64,000 nucleotides of DNA from Methanosarcina sp. ERenArc_MAG2. GTDB taxonomy: Archaea; Halobacteriota; Methanosarcinia; Methanosarcinales; Methanosarcinaceae. Below are positions 49,963 through 59,729 of this stretch, in pieces. The position numbers were made by a program, and so were the translations under genes. Where the stretch lies: the NCBI GenBank assembly GCA_023955635.1, contig JAMXHR010000002.1, positions 186,001 to 250,000 of the forward strand, given 5' to 3'. The stretch's first letter is position 1, and every line of letters begins with the position of its first letter. Below the pieces are notes generated by a model. That model made no database searches. It saw only the letters and a program-made list of their open reading frames with translations, and was not told the DNA's origin.

Positions 49963-51656
49963 TTGAAAGAAGAAAAAGAAGCAGTAGAATGCACCGGGTT
50001 TAAAGCTCTTTATCTCGCAGCCCTTGACAGTGATGTCAGCCTGATAACAGGTGTCCCCGGCTATCCTGTTACCTCCCTAATGGACTTTTTTTGAAAAAAG
50101 CCAGGGAAAAAAAGCTTTCAGAAGGTTCGGAAGCAAAAACCACGGTTTTCAAAGCAGCATATTTGACTGAAATAAACGGTCAAGCTTATAGTGCCAGGTG
50201 GTTCACAAATGAGAAAGTTGCCCTCGAAACCGCCCTCGGAGCATCAGTTTCGGGCAGAAGGGCACTTGTTCTTGTAAAGCATGTTGGAATGAACCTGCTT
50301 TCAGATCCTCTCATAACCTCGGTTACACACACCATCGGAGCCGGCCTTGTTATAATTGCAGGGGACGACCCTGGCGCAAAAGGTTCTCAGAATGAACAGG
50401 ACTCCCGCTGGTATGGCCGAATAGCAGAGGTAGCAGTCTTTGATCCGGCTGACCCGTGTACTGCGTACAGGGCCCTAAGACGAGCTTACGAACTTTCGGA
50501 AGAGACGAAGACGCCTGTTATCCTGAGGGTCACCGCAGGCCTGGAAAAAAGTACAGGAAAAATAAAGCGCCTTCCAGAGTCTTCAATTCCTCATCCTGAA
50601 TTCGATCGCTCTATCTGGAAAAGCCGGATGGTGGAAAAACACCGGCTTTTTCACTCTAAAATCTACCCCTTGCTGGAAGAGGAAGCTGAAAATACTGACC
50701 TGAATGAGATAAAGGAAAGGACAGGAAAAGGAATAGAATCCGGATCTGAAAGGGGACAAATAGGGATTATTTCTTCGGGTTTTACATCTTCGATCGTCGA
50801 AGAAATACTGAATAAGCAGGAAATTTCTCACCCTGAAATTTCTCACCTATCCCTTAACCTTGTAAATCCGCTTCCGCTCAAGAAAATAAGGGCTTTTCTG
50901 AGAAATAATCAAAAGGTACTTGTTGCCGAAGAGTCCGAACCCTTCATAGAAGAGCAGATCCGAATAGCAGGCAACATCTATGGAAAAAAGACCGGACACC
51001 TTCCATACGGGCAGGTTATACCTGAAGATATAGAATTTGCCCTGGAACATATAGGAGAAGAAGTTTCAAAACCTGTAGATACTGCCTGTCTCGAAACCGC
51101 GAAGAAAAATAGGGCTGGAATCTGCGATGACTGCGCATACCTTCCACTTTACAATTTCGTTAGCACTCTTGACGTGCGGGTTGCCGGGGATATGGGCTGT
51201 TCCGTCCGGAGTGCACCCGAGCCTCTTGCAGCAGTTGACGTTAGTTTTGCCCTGGGCTCTGCAATCTCGGTTGCCTGTGGTTTTGAGAAAAAGGGCATAG
51301 CCGTAATCGGAGATTTTGCCCTGGCACATTCAGGCATTCTCGGGCTTCTGAGTGCCGCAACTACAGGCTGCAGCGTGCTTGTGCTTGTGCTCCAGAATGA
51401 GGTCGCAGCAATGACCGGAGGGCAGGAGGTACCTGACCTCAGAAAAGTGGTTGAGGCAATAACTCCCGACGTTTCAGTCTTTGATATTGATGCTGATGAA
51501 GAAAAATTGACGGACAGAAGCGGAGAGGAAAAAGAGACCGGATACAGAAATGAAAAACAGATCTATGCTTCCAAGCTTCCGGAACTGATCCGGGCAAAAC
51601 TTGCCCTGCCCGGGCTTTCTGTAATATTCATGAAAGGAAAGTGCAGAAAATATTGA
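49963..51656 (+). CDS. indolepyruvate oxidoreductase alpha-like TPP enzyme (frameshift)
   Basis: TTG 49963 opens KEEKEAVECTGFKALYLAAL then ITGVPGYPVTSLMDFF, and the frame breaks at the T run 50086-50092 (7). An eighth T gives MDFFLKKAREKK and a 564-residue protein. The N-terminal pyrimidine-binding domain, a middle transketolase-C-like domain and a C-terminal TPP domain (RVAGDMGCSVRSAPEPLAAV, VIGDFALAHSGILGL, LQNEVAAMTGGQEVPD) fit IorA. The C-terminal two [4Fe-4S] ferredoxin modules of normal IorA are absent. No beta subunit is adjacent. It probably acts on 2-oxoacids. Confidence 0.75.
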
Positions 51657-51772
51657 TCCCATAGTCTTTTTCATTCGCCTCTTTAAACTTTTTTAGTTTA
51701 TCAATTTTTAATTCAACCTTTTTAACAGGGAGTTTACTTTATCTTCAAACATAATTTTACTTTATCTTCAAA

Positions 51773-52048
51773 CCTACATTCGGCAGGTCGACAATTAATT
51801 TTCAATAGATTTACTGATGGCGATTTTGAAATGATGCTCCATAATTGTGTGCAGTTGTTAGGTTTACATATGACCAATTGTTAATTTCTCATACAAAACT
51901 TCAATGAAAAAATGATTCAGTACTTATATATGTCGTGGGAATTGAGCCACACGTTAACCAACTTTAAACCCAATATATAGTTAGCTAATATTCAAAAACG
52001 GTATCGGAAAAATATTCTAATTTTTAATGTCGACCTGCCGAAAGCAGG
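51773..52048. mobile_element. MITE family B, copy 2, with TTCAAA target duplication
   Basis: A 276-bp copy of the element at 28318 with very few differences. The flanks TTCAAA on both sides form a 6-bp target duplication. Inside, there is no coding frame. Confidence 0.9.
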
Positions 52049-52350
52049 TTCAAACATAATTTTTTTAATAATTTGAACTGGATATTTTAATTCAGTCTTT
52101 ATCCTGATCTCATTTTCATGTTGCCTCCGGACAAAATTAAAAATATTTTATTCTCCGGTCCAGAAACATATGTTTCTGATAATATTAACTTGAAACCCTA
52201 TTGGAGTTTATAAGAAAAAATGTCCTGTGAAAAAATAGATAACGAAGAAAAATCAATTAAGTTTAGGGGAAAGTTAGTGGGTACTCTTCAGTGCCTGAAC
52301 CGATATTTGAGACTTAACTAACTCAAAGAGGAAACTAAGGGGGAATAAAG
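52049..52350. other. AT-rich intergenic region
   Basis: No gene or strong signal is seen between the MITE and the small membrane gene except AAGGGGGAA (52338-52346), the ribosome-binding site of the latter. Confidence 0.4.
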
Positions 52351-52515
52351 TTGGAGAGGAAATTTCAGATATTACTGGTAAGTGGAGCTTTATTGCTGGT
52401 AATGGGTACGCTCTTGAATATTACGAAAAACCCGCTTTTATTGGGTACAGGGACTGTAACCGCATTATTCATGATCTTGCTTTTCAGGATAGATCCTCTA
52501 AATCCTAATGAGTAA
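52351..52515 (+). CDS. small two-helix membrane protein, 54 aa
   Basis: TTG 52351 after AAGGGGGAA opens MERKFQILLVSGALLLVMGT, LLNITKNPLLLGTGTVTALF, MILLFRIDPLNPNE. Two hydrophobic helices with a short polar loop are clear. I know no function. It ends where the IS110 remnant begins. Confidence 0.55.
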   Translation: MERKFQILLVSGALLLVMGTLLNITKNPLLLGTGTVTALFMILLFRIDPLNPNE

Positions 52516-52792
52516 TGGAAAGAAAAATAGCAGGTTGAAAGAGTTTTTTAACAGGAAAAAGAAGTCTATTGGACATGCAAAGGCAATTATTGCATTAGCA
52601 AGGAAAATTGCCACAATTATCTGGCATCTTGTTACAAATGATGAGATGTATGAAGATGAAACAGGATATGAAAAGGGAGAAGTTAAAAAGAGAAAGATTG
52701 TTGAGACTGAGATTTTCTCGGTTGATGAACGGATTAAAATATTTAGTGGAATATTCGCAATTATGGGGAAAAAGGATCAAGAGAGCACGTGA
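52508..52792 (+). pseudogene. IS110-family transposase C-terminal remnant, copy 1
   Basis: MSNGKKNSRLKEFFNRKKKS followed by HAKAIIALARKIATIIWHLV and NDEMYEDETGY looks like the end of an IS110-type transposase (GxxxAIxAxARKIxxIIWHxL). About 300 bp from 52508 to 52815 are about 85-90 % identical to 55508-55803, so the remnant exists twice, on both sides of the P-type ATPase. Confidence 0.65.
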
Positions 52793-52982
52793 GGAAGAGA
52801 TCCTCATGTACTTTCATGCTAAAATCAGTTAGGAGCAAAGGTAGCTGATTAATTACGTAAATTCAAGCTATTTAGGGCTTTATCTATATAGTGAATTTCA
52901 ATAGTTGAATATAGTTATCTCTATCGACTTGGTAAGACTTCTACAAAACCAAAAATATATTTGAGAGGATCTGTGCTCATTC

Positions 52983-54917
52983 TCAATCTTCAGGTTTATA
53001 AGTAATCAGTCTTGCGGAATTCATTATCACTGGAATCGATGATAGTTCATGTAATAATGCTCCTGTTACTGGTGTTAATATGCCCGGTATAGTCAATATA
53101 ACTGCCATTGAGAGTATGCTAAGTGAGAAAGCAACATTTTGCCAGATAGTATTTATAGCCTTCTTAGAGATGCTTATAAGGTATGAAATTTTTGAGAGGT
53201 CGTCTGATAATAGTCCGACTTCTGCTGTCTCTATTGCCACATCTGTTCCTGTAAGTCCCATTGCTATCCCTACATCAGCAGTGACAAGTGCCGGACCATC
53301 ATTAACGCCATCGCCGACGAAGATTATTTTATGACCTTCCAACTGTAGACGCTTTACAATTTCGACCTTTTCTTGAGGCATTACTTCGGCATAAACTTCA
53401 TTTATATCCAGGACCTTAGCTATCCTTTCCGCTACAACTTTGCTGTCACCGGTGACCATTATTGTCTTTATTCCGAGTTTGTGGAGGTTCTCTATAGATT
53501 TTTTTGATTCCGGTCTAATTTTATCCTCAAATGTTAGTAGTCCTGCAACTTCATTCTCAATCCCTATCATAACTACATTACGGCCCAATTGAGATTGTTT
53601 TTCAATATTTTCTTCAGCTTCATGAGAACATGACACATTCAACCCGGATACCTGTTTAGAGCGGCCTATAAAGATGTTTTTTCCTCCAGTTTTAACTTTT
53701 ATGCCAACTCCTGATATAGATTCAAAAGATTCGGGGTCAAGGACCGAGAATCCCTTTTCTTCCGCAGCTTTGACAATGGCTTTTCCAAGAGGATGCTCGC
53801 TGAATTTTTCTGCGATAGCAGCTAATAACAATAAGTCCTCAACATTATTATTTTTTAATGGTATGATGCTGGCAAGATGTGGTTCACCGTAGGTTAATGT
53901 CCCGGTTTTATCAAAAATAACGGTGTCTATCTTTGCCATGGATTCTACAGTAGCTCCTTTTTTAATTAGATTACCTCTTAACGCCGCGTTACCAACCGAA
54001 GCTACCAATGCTGTAGGGGTAGCGAGTACCATTACGCATGGACAGAATACAATTAGCATGGTTATTGCTCGCATCATGTCACCACTCCACCACCAGAGCA
54101 AACCACCTAAAACAATCGCAGTGGGTGTGTAAACCTTGGCATGCTGATTCAAAAGCCGTTCTATTTTTGGCTTCTGCGTCTGAGCTTCCTCAATCAAACG
54201 ATGGATTTGTCCTAGGGTAGTCTCATTTCCAACTTTAGTGGCCAATATTTCCATTGCACCTACTTCGTTAAGAGTGCCTGCAAAAACTGTATCTCCAGAT
54301 TGTTTCTCAACAGGGAGACTTTCTCCGGTAATAGCAGCCTGATTTACTGAAGCAGTGCCTGAAAGAACATTTCCGTCAACAGCAATATGTTCTCCTGATT
54401 TGACTAGGATTGTATCCCCTATGCAGACATCTTCAAGCGGCACTACAATGTCATGCCCATTGCGCCTGACAGTGACTCTATCGGGCAATAATTTTGCAAG
54501 AGATTCAAGAGCCTTTCCTGCTCTCGCCGAGACCAGTTCCTCCAGCATGCCCCCCAGAAGCAAAAGCACAGCTACGACAGCAGCCGCTGAATATTGCCCG
54601 ATAGCAATAGCAGCAATTGTTGCAATAGTAACAGGAATATCAGCAGTGAAATCTCTTTCTTTCATTCCTTGGTAAGCAGACCACCAAATAAATGACGATC
54701 CAACCAATGCAGACAACAAATATAACCAGTTGCCTTCACCCGCATTGTGATCTGACAATATGTTTTGCGGATAAACAGCTATTGCTATTATAAGTAAAAC
54801 ACCGCTTGCTACAGTAAATAATGTTCCAGGATCCAGTAAAAAATCTTGGTAACGAATAACCAGGTTGCGAAGATCACTCCAAAAATCCTTAATATGAATA
54901 TAAGTGTTTTCTGTCAT
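52983..54917 (-). CDS. P1B-type heavy-metal transporting ATPase with CPC motif
   Basis: The 644-residue protein has about eight membrane helices, actuator motif ITGESLPVEK, the metal-site helix VFCPCVMVLATPTA (CPC), phosphorylation site DKTGTLTYGEP, the SEHPLG metal-ATPase HP motif, and GDGVNDGPAL. The C-terminal helix pair ends HELSSIPVIMNSARLI. There is no N-terminal CxxC metal-binding domain. It pumps a soft or transition metal out of the cell; the exact metal (Cu, Zn, Cd) is not decided by the sequence. It is flanked by duplicated IS110 ends, consistent with acquisition as a mobile cassette. Confidence 0.9.
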   Translation of the reverse strand: MTENTYIHIKDFWSDLRNLVIRYQDFLLDPGTLFTVASGVLLIIAIAVYPQNILSDHNAGEGNWLYLLSALVGSSFIWWSAYQGMKERDFTADIPVTIATIAAIAIGQYSAAAVVAVLLLLGGMLEELVSARAGKALESLAKLLPDRVTVRRNGHDIVVPLEDVCIGDTILVKSGEHIAVDGNVLSGTASVNQAAITGESLPVEKQSGDTVFAGTLNEVGAMEILATKVGNETTLGQIHRLIEEAQTQKPKIERLLNQHAKVYTPTAIVLGGLLWWWSGDMMRAITMLIVFCPCVMVLATPTALVASVGNAALRGNLIKKGATVESMAKIDTVIFDKTGTLTYGEPHLASIIPLKNNNVEDLLLLAAIAEKFSEHPLGKAIVKAAEEKGFSVLDPESFESISGVGIKVKTGGKNIFIGRSKQVSGLNVSCSHEAEENIEKQSQLGRNVVMIGIENEVAGLLTFEDKIRPESKKSIENLHKLGIKTIMVTGDSKVVAERIAKVLDINEVYAEVMPQEKVEIVKRLQLEGHKIIFVGDGVNDGPALVTADVGIAMGLTGTDVAIETAEVGLLSDDLSKISYLISISKKAINTIWQNVAFSLSILSMAVILTIPGILTPVTGALLHELSSIPVIMNSARLITYKPED

Positions 54918-55219
54918 AGTATCTACCCAAATAAAATACTCAAATAAAAACTAAATTTTAAGATTTTAAAAGCTATAAAATCTAATAACATAAAATAGTT
55001 GCGATTTAATACAAAGTATGAAAATTATCTTTAATTATAACAAGAATACTTGTGCTGACGCGAACAGATTTCGCTGCAAGCTACGGGGTATCCGACTGAA
55101 GTAACAACTTTAACCCCAAAAAAAGAAGACTTATCAAAATTCAAAAAATTCCCATAATACCTCAAAATCAATAATTAGAGATAGAGACCCAACATCAATA
55201 GAGAGAATTTGGATATCTT
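54918..55219. other. intergenic region with dispersed repeat copy 2
   Basis: No gene is seen. The stretch at 55072-55104 (GCTGCAAGCTACGGGGTATC, CGACTGAAGTAA) matches 38605-38639. Confidence 0.5.
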
Positions 55220-55336
55220 AGGACTTACGCACTTCAGATTCAAAATCAAGCACAGTAACCATCAGATTTAGAAGTTGAATTTCTGAAAGTTGTAAGCCTA
55301 CTGCAGTTGATTTGGTACTTCAAGTGCGTAAGTCCT
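55220..55336. mobile_element. MITE family C, 117 bp
   Basis: Perfect inverted ends AGGACTTACGCACTT and AAGTGCGTAAGTCCT enclose 87 bp. ATATCTTA occurs just outside both ends. The ends match those of the IS at 59730-60865, its likely autonomous partner. Confidence 0.85.
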
Positions 55337-55507
55337 ATATATCTTATTGTCCAAAAAACTTAGAATTAAGTCTCCATATTTCGAATATGGAATTTTCAAT
55401 TAATTTACTGATTAGGAAAATGGTTATAAAATTCTTATAATTTAGGAACAAAGTAATTTTTGGGACGATTTTACTTTATCATTATGTTAATATGATCTTT
55501 GGCAGCA

Positions 55508-55803
55508 GCAAGAAAGAAAAATAGCAGGTTAAAAGAGTTTTTAACAGAAAAAAGAACTCGATTGGACGTGCAAAGGCAATCATTGCCCTAGCAAGGAAAA
55601 TTACCACAATTATCTGGCACCTCATTATAAATGACGAGATGTATGAAGATGAAAAAGGATATCAAAAGGGATAAATTCAAAAAAGGAAGATTGTTGAGAC
55701 TGAGATTTTCTCGGTTGATGAACGGATTAAAATAATTAGTGGAATATTCGCAGTTATGGGGAAAAAGGATCAAGAGAGTACGTGAAGAAGATATCCTCAT
55801 GCA
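55508..55803 (+). pseudogene. IS110-family transposase C-terminal remnant, copy 2
   Basis: The same ~300-bp segment as 52508-52815, with frameshifts and a stop after NDEMYEDEKGYQKG. It holds no start codon and is surely dead. Confidence 0.65.
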
Positions 55804-56147
55804 CCTATCCTCATGCACCTTCATGCTAAATTCGAAGTTACTTCTCACAAAAAATCAGGACAAATAGAAGTTCTCTAAATTGGGCAGAAAGACTGGCCCT
55901 TATTGCGGTTTGCTTGCACATGAAACTCTTCATCTGCCTGCACTTACAGAGGAAGAGTTTCGGAGTTGCAAGTTCAATTAACAGATTTAGGAGGCGTTTT
56001 TCATTTTTTGTCTGTTGGGTAGACATTTATCTATACCCCTAACTTATATTTAACACTTATCTTTGTCTTCATGTTATATTGTGTCATTATTGTATATTAT
56101 AATATTACTACTACATTAAAAGAAAATACAACGTTTAAGGAATAATG
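55804..56147. other. intergenic sequence among IS remnants
   Basis: No supported gene; some short frames lack coding character. The DNA after 56040 is AT-rich. Confidence 0.35.
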
Positions 56148-56456
56148 TTATTGAGCAATCTGTGTCAGAATCCACCTTGCTACTTTTGATCCTCTCTTTG
56201 TGATTCTACCGTTATAGAATTCATCTGCTGATTGGTACACATTCAGAACTATTCCAAGCCATGAAGCAAGCTTATCTCCAGAAGAAAAATCCTTGAAATT
56301 GCCGATTCCAGCAATTAAAATTGCCGCACTAAGTTCCCCAATGCCTGGAACCGAAATTAAAAGTTCCATTTCATGGTTATGATTACTGTAGGCATAACTG
56401 AAAATTTATTTTTCCAAAGATTCGATTTCATCGTCAAGATTCTTTATCCTAGATTC
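56148..56456 (-). pseudogene. IS110-family transposase fragment (Transposase_20 region)
   Basis: ELLISVPGIGELSAAILIAG then ASWLGIVLNVYQSADEFYNG, RITKRGSKVARWILTQIAQ is the conserved C-terminal half of IS110 transposases with the helix-hairpin-helix PGIG. Further upstream codons (NLDDEIESLEK) belong to it as well. At 56458 it is cut by the IS1634-like element. Its orientation is opposite to the end fragments at 52508 and 55508. Confidence 0.7.
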
Positions 56457-56983
56457 GGCAGGTTAACGTAATTAGAGATATATATTTTCATATTTCTCCC
56501 CATGAGACTCAATATCTTCCAGTAAATCTCTTCCATATTCAATATTTCTGACTCTATTTTCTCTTCTTTATGAGTTATAAGTTCTGTAATCCCCTGGAAA
56601 TTGAAAAATATCCATCTCATTGTAGGTCTTTTTGTTGGTTTCCCTTTTTGATCTGGAACCGTTTCATTTTGTTCCTCTAATTTTGTCCTCAACTTCCATT
56701 CTGCTATTGAACAAATCATTAAGCAGAGAACCATTATTATGGTCACTGCTTCTATTCTTGCTTTATTCTTGAGGTAAACTTTTGATACGCTAAATGTGTC
56801 ACTTTTCAAGAATCTGAATCCTTTTTCTACGTTATCCTGTCCTTTGTAATACTTTAGCATCTCTTCAGGAGAAATACTAATATCATTACTTGCAAGAATG
56901 AAAAGTCCCATTTTCTCCATTTCTTTCAAAACAAAAGCGTTATTAACCTTTATGCTGCCATCAATCCTGTAATAAGTATTCAT
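56444..56983 (-). pseudogene. IS1634/IS4-type transposase C-terminal fragment
   Basis: YYKGQDNVEKGFRFLKSDTF then VSKVYLKNKARIEAVTIIMV and LCLMICSIAEWKLR match the last third of IS1634/IS4-group transposases with the catalytic Glu in VEKGFRFLK. The apparent start ATG (56983) lies inside the MITE end, so the true 5' part is gone. The frame runs through the terminal repeat to 56444. Confidence 0.7.
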
Positions 56984-57214
56984 TGGTCATCGGTTAAGGA
57001 ATTTTCTTGCCTGAAGGCTATCGATTTTCTGTCATAAATTGGCCTCAAATTTTAGCCTCTTTACCTAAAATCGATACTCTGTTTCAGTTCAAAGTCTATA
57101 TAAATTTTGGACATATGTCAAGGGAATGAATACAATTTATCATGATTCCTCACTTAACCGAAGACGCATGAAAATTAATTATATTAATTTATATGTTTAC
57201 CTGCCGAATCTAGG
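56458..57214. mobile_element. IS1634-like element, internally deleted, with nested MITE A
   Basis: Inverted ends CCTAGATTCGGCAGGTTAAC and, inverted, CCTAGATTCGGCAGGTAAAC enclose only 757 bp. It has the end of a transposase (56983-56444) and a MITE A copy in place of the 5' part. It sits within the IS110 fragment. Confidence 0.75.
56981..57170. mobile_element. MITE family A, copy 4 (diverged)
   Basis: A 190-bp element with the family ends (CATTGGTCATCGGTTAAGGA at left, TTAACCGAAGACGCATG at right) but with clear changes in the middle. It is nested in the IS1634-like remnant. There is no matching flank duplication. Confidence 0.85.
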
Positions 57215-57470
57215 ATAATAATGTTAATACCTTGGAAACCATCTGTAAGCCAAAAATCATTTAGCCAAAAATCATTTGTCCATTTGCCAGAATGTCAGCA
57301 CACCAATTACACCCGGATTCTATACCTTTTAATTTGAGCGTGCCAGCCTGCTTTCGCTCATCTTACTTCACAATTTTTGCGATGGTTCACTTTACGTTCT
57401 TTGTAGTATTCTTGATGGTCAATTTGTATTTGATTGAGGTTATATATTTTAATTTGTATACTATTATGTT

Positions 57471-58566
57471 ATGGGGAAAAGAGGTCCAAAATCACAATTT
57501 ACTAACGTTTCGTGTCCGAACAAAGACTGTGAGCTCTATGGTCTTAGTGATCAAGACAATGTTGTTGGAAATGGAACTTACATAAGCCGTGGAGAAAAAA
57601 CAAGAAGATATCTTTGCCGTCATTGCGGCAAAGCTTTTTGTGACCATACAGACACTTTTTATCATGATCTTCGCAAAGATGAGAAAACTATCGATTTAGC
57701 TCTAAAAATGTCTATGAAAGGAATGAGCATTGAAGCCATTTCCGATGTTTTAGAGGTACAACCTGCCAGTATAAAGCGATGGTTAGTTCGCGCATCTGAA
57801 CAATGCGATAAAGTAAATGACGTTATGATGAAGAACCTGGATGTTCCAAAGATAGAAATGGACGAACTATGGGTAATAATCCAAAAAAAGAGTTCCCAGG
57901 ATGAAAAATTACGAAGATGATGGGCCATGGATGTGGGTAGCTTTTGTACCAGGTTGCAGGCTAATACTTTACTTTTTAATAGGTCCAAGAAAACAGTATG
58001 TTGCAGACAAGTTGGTTGAATTAGTTAATAAACGTCTTTCGGATAAAATTCCTGTTTTTGTCACAGATGGGTTGAACTTTTATAGAGAAGCTCTTTTGAA
58101 ACAATTTGGAGTTTTGAGCGAGTTTCCAAGAACTGGGAAAAAAGGAAGACCAAAGAAAACAAAAATCGTTCCCTCTGATGATTTAAGGTATGCCCAGGTA
58201 GTCAAAACAAGAAAAAATGGGGTACTTGAGAAAATAGAGAAGAAGATCATCTTTGGAGAAGATATTGAACAAAGCGAAATATCAACAACTTTACTTGAAA
58301 GACAAAACTTGACTTTTAGGCAGGATAACAACAGAGTTTCAAGGAAAACAATAGGGTTTTCAAAAATGAAAGAATGGTTAGAGTATCAAATGAAGCTATA
58401 TTGCACGCATTTTAACTTCTGTAGAGGTCATGGAGGATTAAGGTACAAAGATGAAAGAGGGGTTGAATGTAAAAATACACCGGCAAGAGAGGCAGGGATT
58501 ATTGAATCAAAGTGGACTTTAAGGGAACTATTGAAATTTAGGTGTTTTAAAACATCAATCAGATAA
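57471..58566 (+). pseudogene. IS1-family transposase, frameshifted
   Basis: The first frame (57471-57920) carries an N-terminal zinc ribbon (CPNKDCELYG...YLCRHCGKAFC), a helix-turn-helix (GMSIEAISDVLEVQPASIKR) and the first catalytic Asp in IEMDELWV. The second (57901-58566) continues GPWMWVAFVPGCRLI, VFVTDGLNFY (second Asp) and the IS1 end ERQNLTFRQDNNRVSRKTIG. The break lies at A run 57883-57889 and the following GG; one A and one G more would give IIQKKEFPGMKNYEDDG. IS1 members also use frameshifting, but the motif here differs from the usual one. No terminal repeats were identified. Confidence 0.75.
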
Positions 58567-58750
58567 AGATGGGCCATCGTATTCTTTCCTAACCAATTAT
58601 CACGGTAAGGATCCGTGATTTCCTGATATTGTCCTGTAAGCTCCATGCACGATCGATTTTTTGACAAATTCTCACCTTAGAAATTCTCTTTAAAAAACTA
58701 TTCAAATACAAATGCTCCTGTAATCATATATATAACAAAAAACAATATGT

Positions 58751-59617
58751 ATGAACATTATGACCCCTACACACAGGGAAAATTCCACCTGCCCGGAATT
58801 TATCGTAGGCATCGAACCGCCACTCAACAGGACGGAAAAAGCGCTCTGGTTCATCTTCCGGGGCCGTGAGATTCTCCTCAAGCTTCATAAAAATCCTGGA
58901 GCAATTCCTAAATTACTGGACTTTGGAGAGCTTGGGCTTTCCGGAGTCAGGGAACAGTATCTCGGAACTCTTGAGGAAATACACTGCTATTCTGTGGAAC
59001 TTCCTGCAGATACCAGGGCGCCAGAGGGGATGGAATTTGCGGATCTCAGGCAGGCATACTCGGATATGAGCGAAGGGTGCTTTGCGCTTGTGAATAAAGC
59101 AGTCCAGATTATGGAATGGGACAGGACAAACCAGTTTTGCAGCAGATGCGGGACAAAGACCCTGCAAAAACTCGGAGAAAGAGGAAAGGAATGTCCTGCC
59201 TGTGGAGAGCTGTTCTATCCGAGGATCTCACCCGCAGTGATCGTGCTTATCAGAAAAGGCCATGAGGTTTTACTCGCAAGGTCGCCTAATTTCCCTTCCG
59301 GCATGTACAGCTTGATAGCCGGTTTCATAGAGCCTGGAGAGTCAGCCGAAGCTGCAGTCAGCAGGGAGGTTAAGGAAGAAGTGGGAATTGAGGTTAAAAA
59401 TATTGCCTATTTCGGGACACAAGCCTGGCCGTTTCCGAATTCTCTTATGATCGGGTTTACAGCAGAGTACAGTTCAGGAGATATCCGGCCCGATGGGTTC
59501 GAAATCGGGGATGCACAATGGTTTTCGGTAGAAAACCTGCCTGATCTGCCTGGAAAAATCAGCATATCAAGAAAGCTGATTGACCATTTCCTTAGAGAAG
59601 AAGGGCTGGAAATTTAA
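58751..59617 (+). CDS. nudC: NAD(+)/NADH pyrophosphatase NudC
   Basis: The 288-residue protein has an N-terminal NudC domain, a zinc ribbon (CSRCGTKTLQ...CPACGELFYP), the Nudix box GFIEPGESAEAAVSREVKEE, and the NudC signature TQAWPFPNSLM. It hydrolyses NAD(H) to NMN(H) and AMP and, in bacteria, removes NAD caps from RNA. ATG 58751 is preceded by a TATATATAAC sequence typical for a promoter about 20 nt before it. It stands alone. Confidence 0.9.
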   Translation: MNIMTPTHRENSTCPEFIVGIEPPLNRTEKALWFIFRGREILLKLHKNPGAIPKLLDFGELGLSGVREQYLGTLEEIHCYSVELPADTRAPEGMEFADLRQAYSDMSEGCFALVNKAVQIMEWDRTNQFCSRCGTKTLQKLGERGKECPACGELFYPRISPAVIVLIRKGHEVLLARSPNFPSGMYSLIAGFIEPGESAEAAVSREVKEEVGIEVKNIAYFGTQAWPFPNSLMIGFTAEYSSGDIRPDGFEIGDAQWFSVENLPDLPGKISISRKLIDHFLREEGLEI

Positions 59618-59729
59618 AGCCAGGTTGATAATTCAATTCAGAATTATATTCTTCCCGCTGCAACCTTTTTTAATTCTTTTTATCATTCTCAGGATGTTCA
59701 TCGGACTTGCCATATGCCCGGTCTTTTTT

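Noticed and set aside
55838..56026. 62-codon minus frame near IS110 remnants
   Set aside because: No start signal, no family resemblance and surrounded by dead IS sequence.
57883..57889. Programmed frameshift in the IS1-like transposase
   Set aside because: IS1 uses -1 slippage, but a -1 shift here meets a stop at once; two missing bases explain the break better given the general error pattern.
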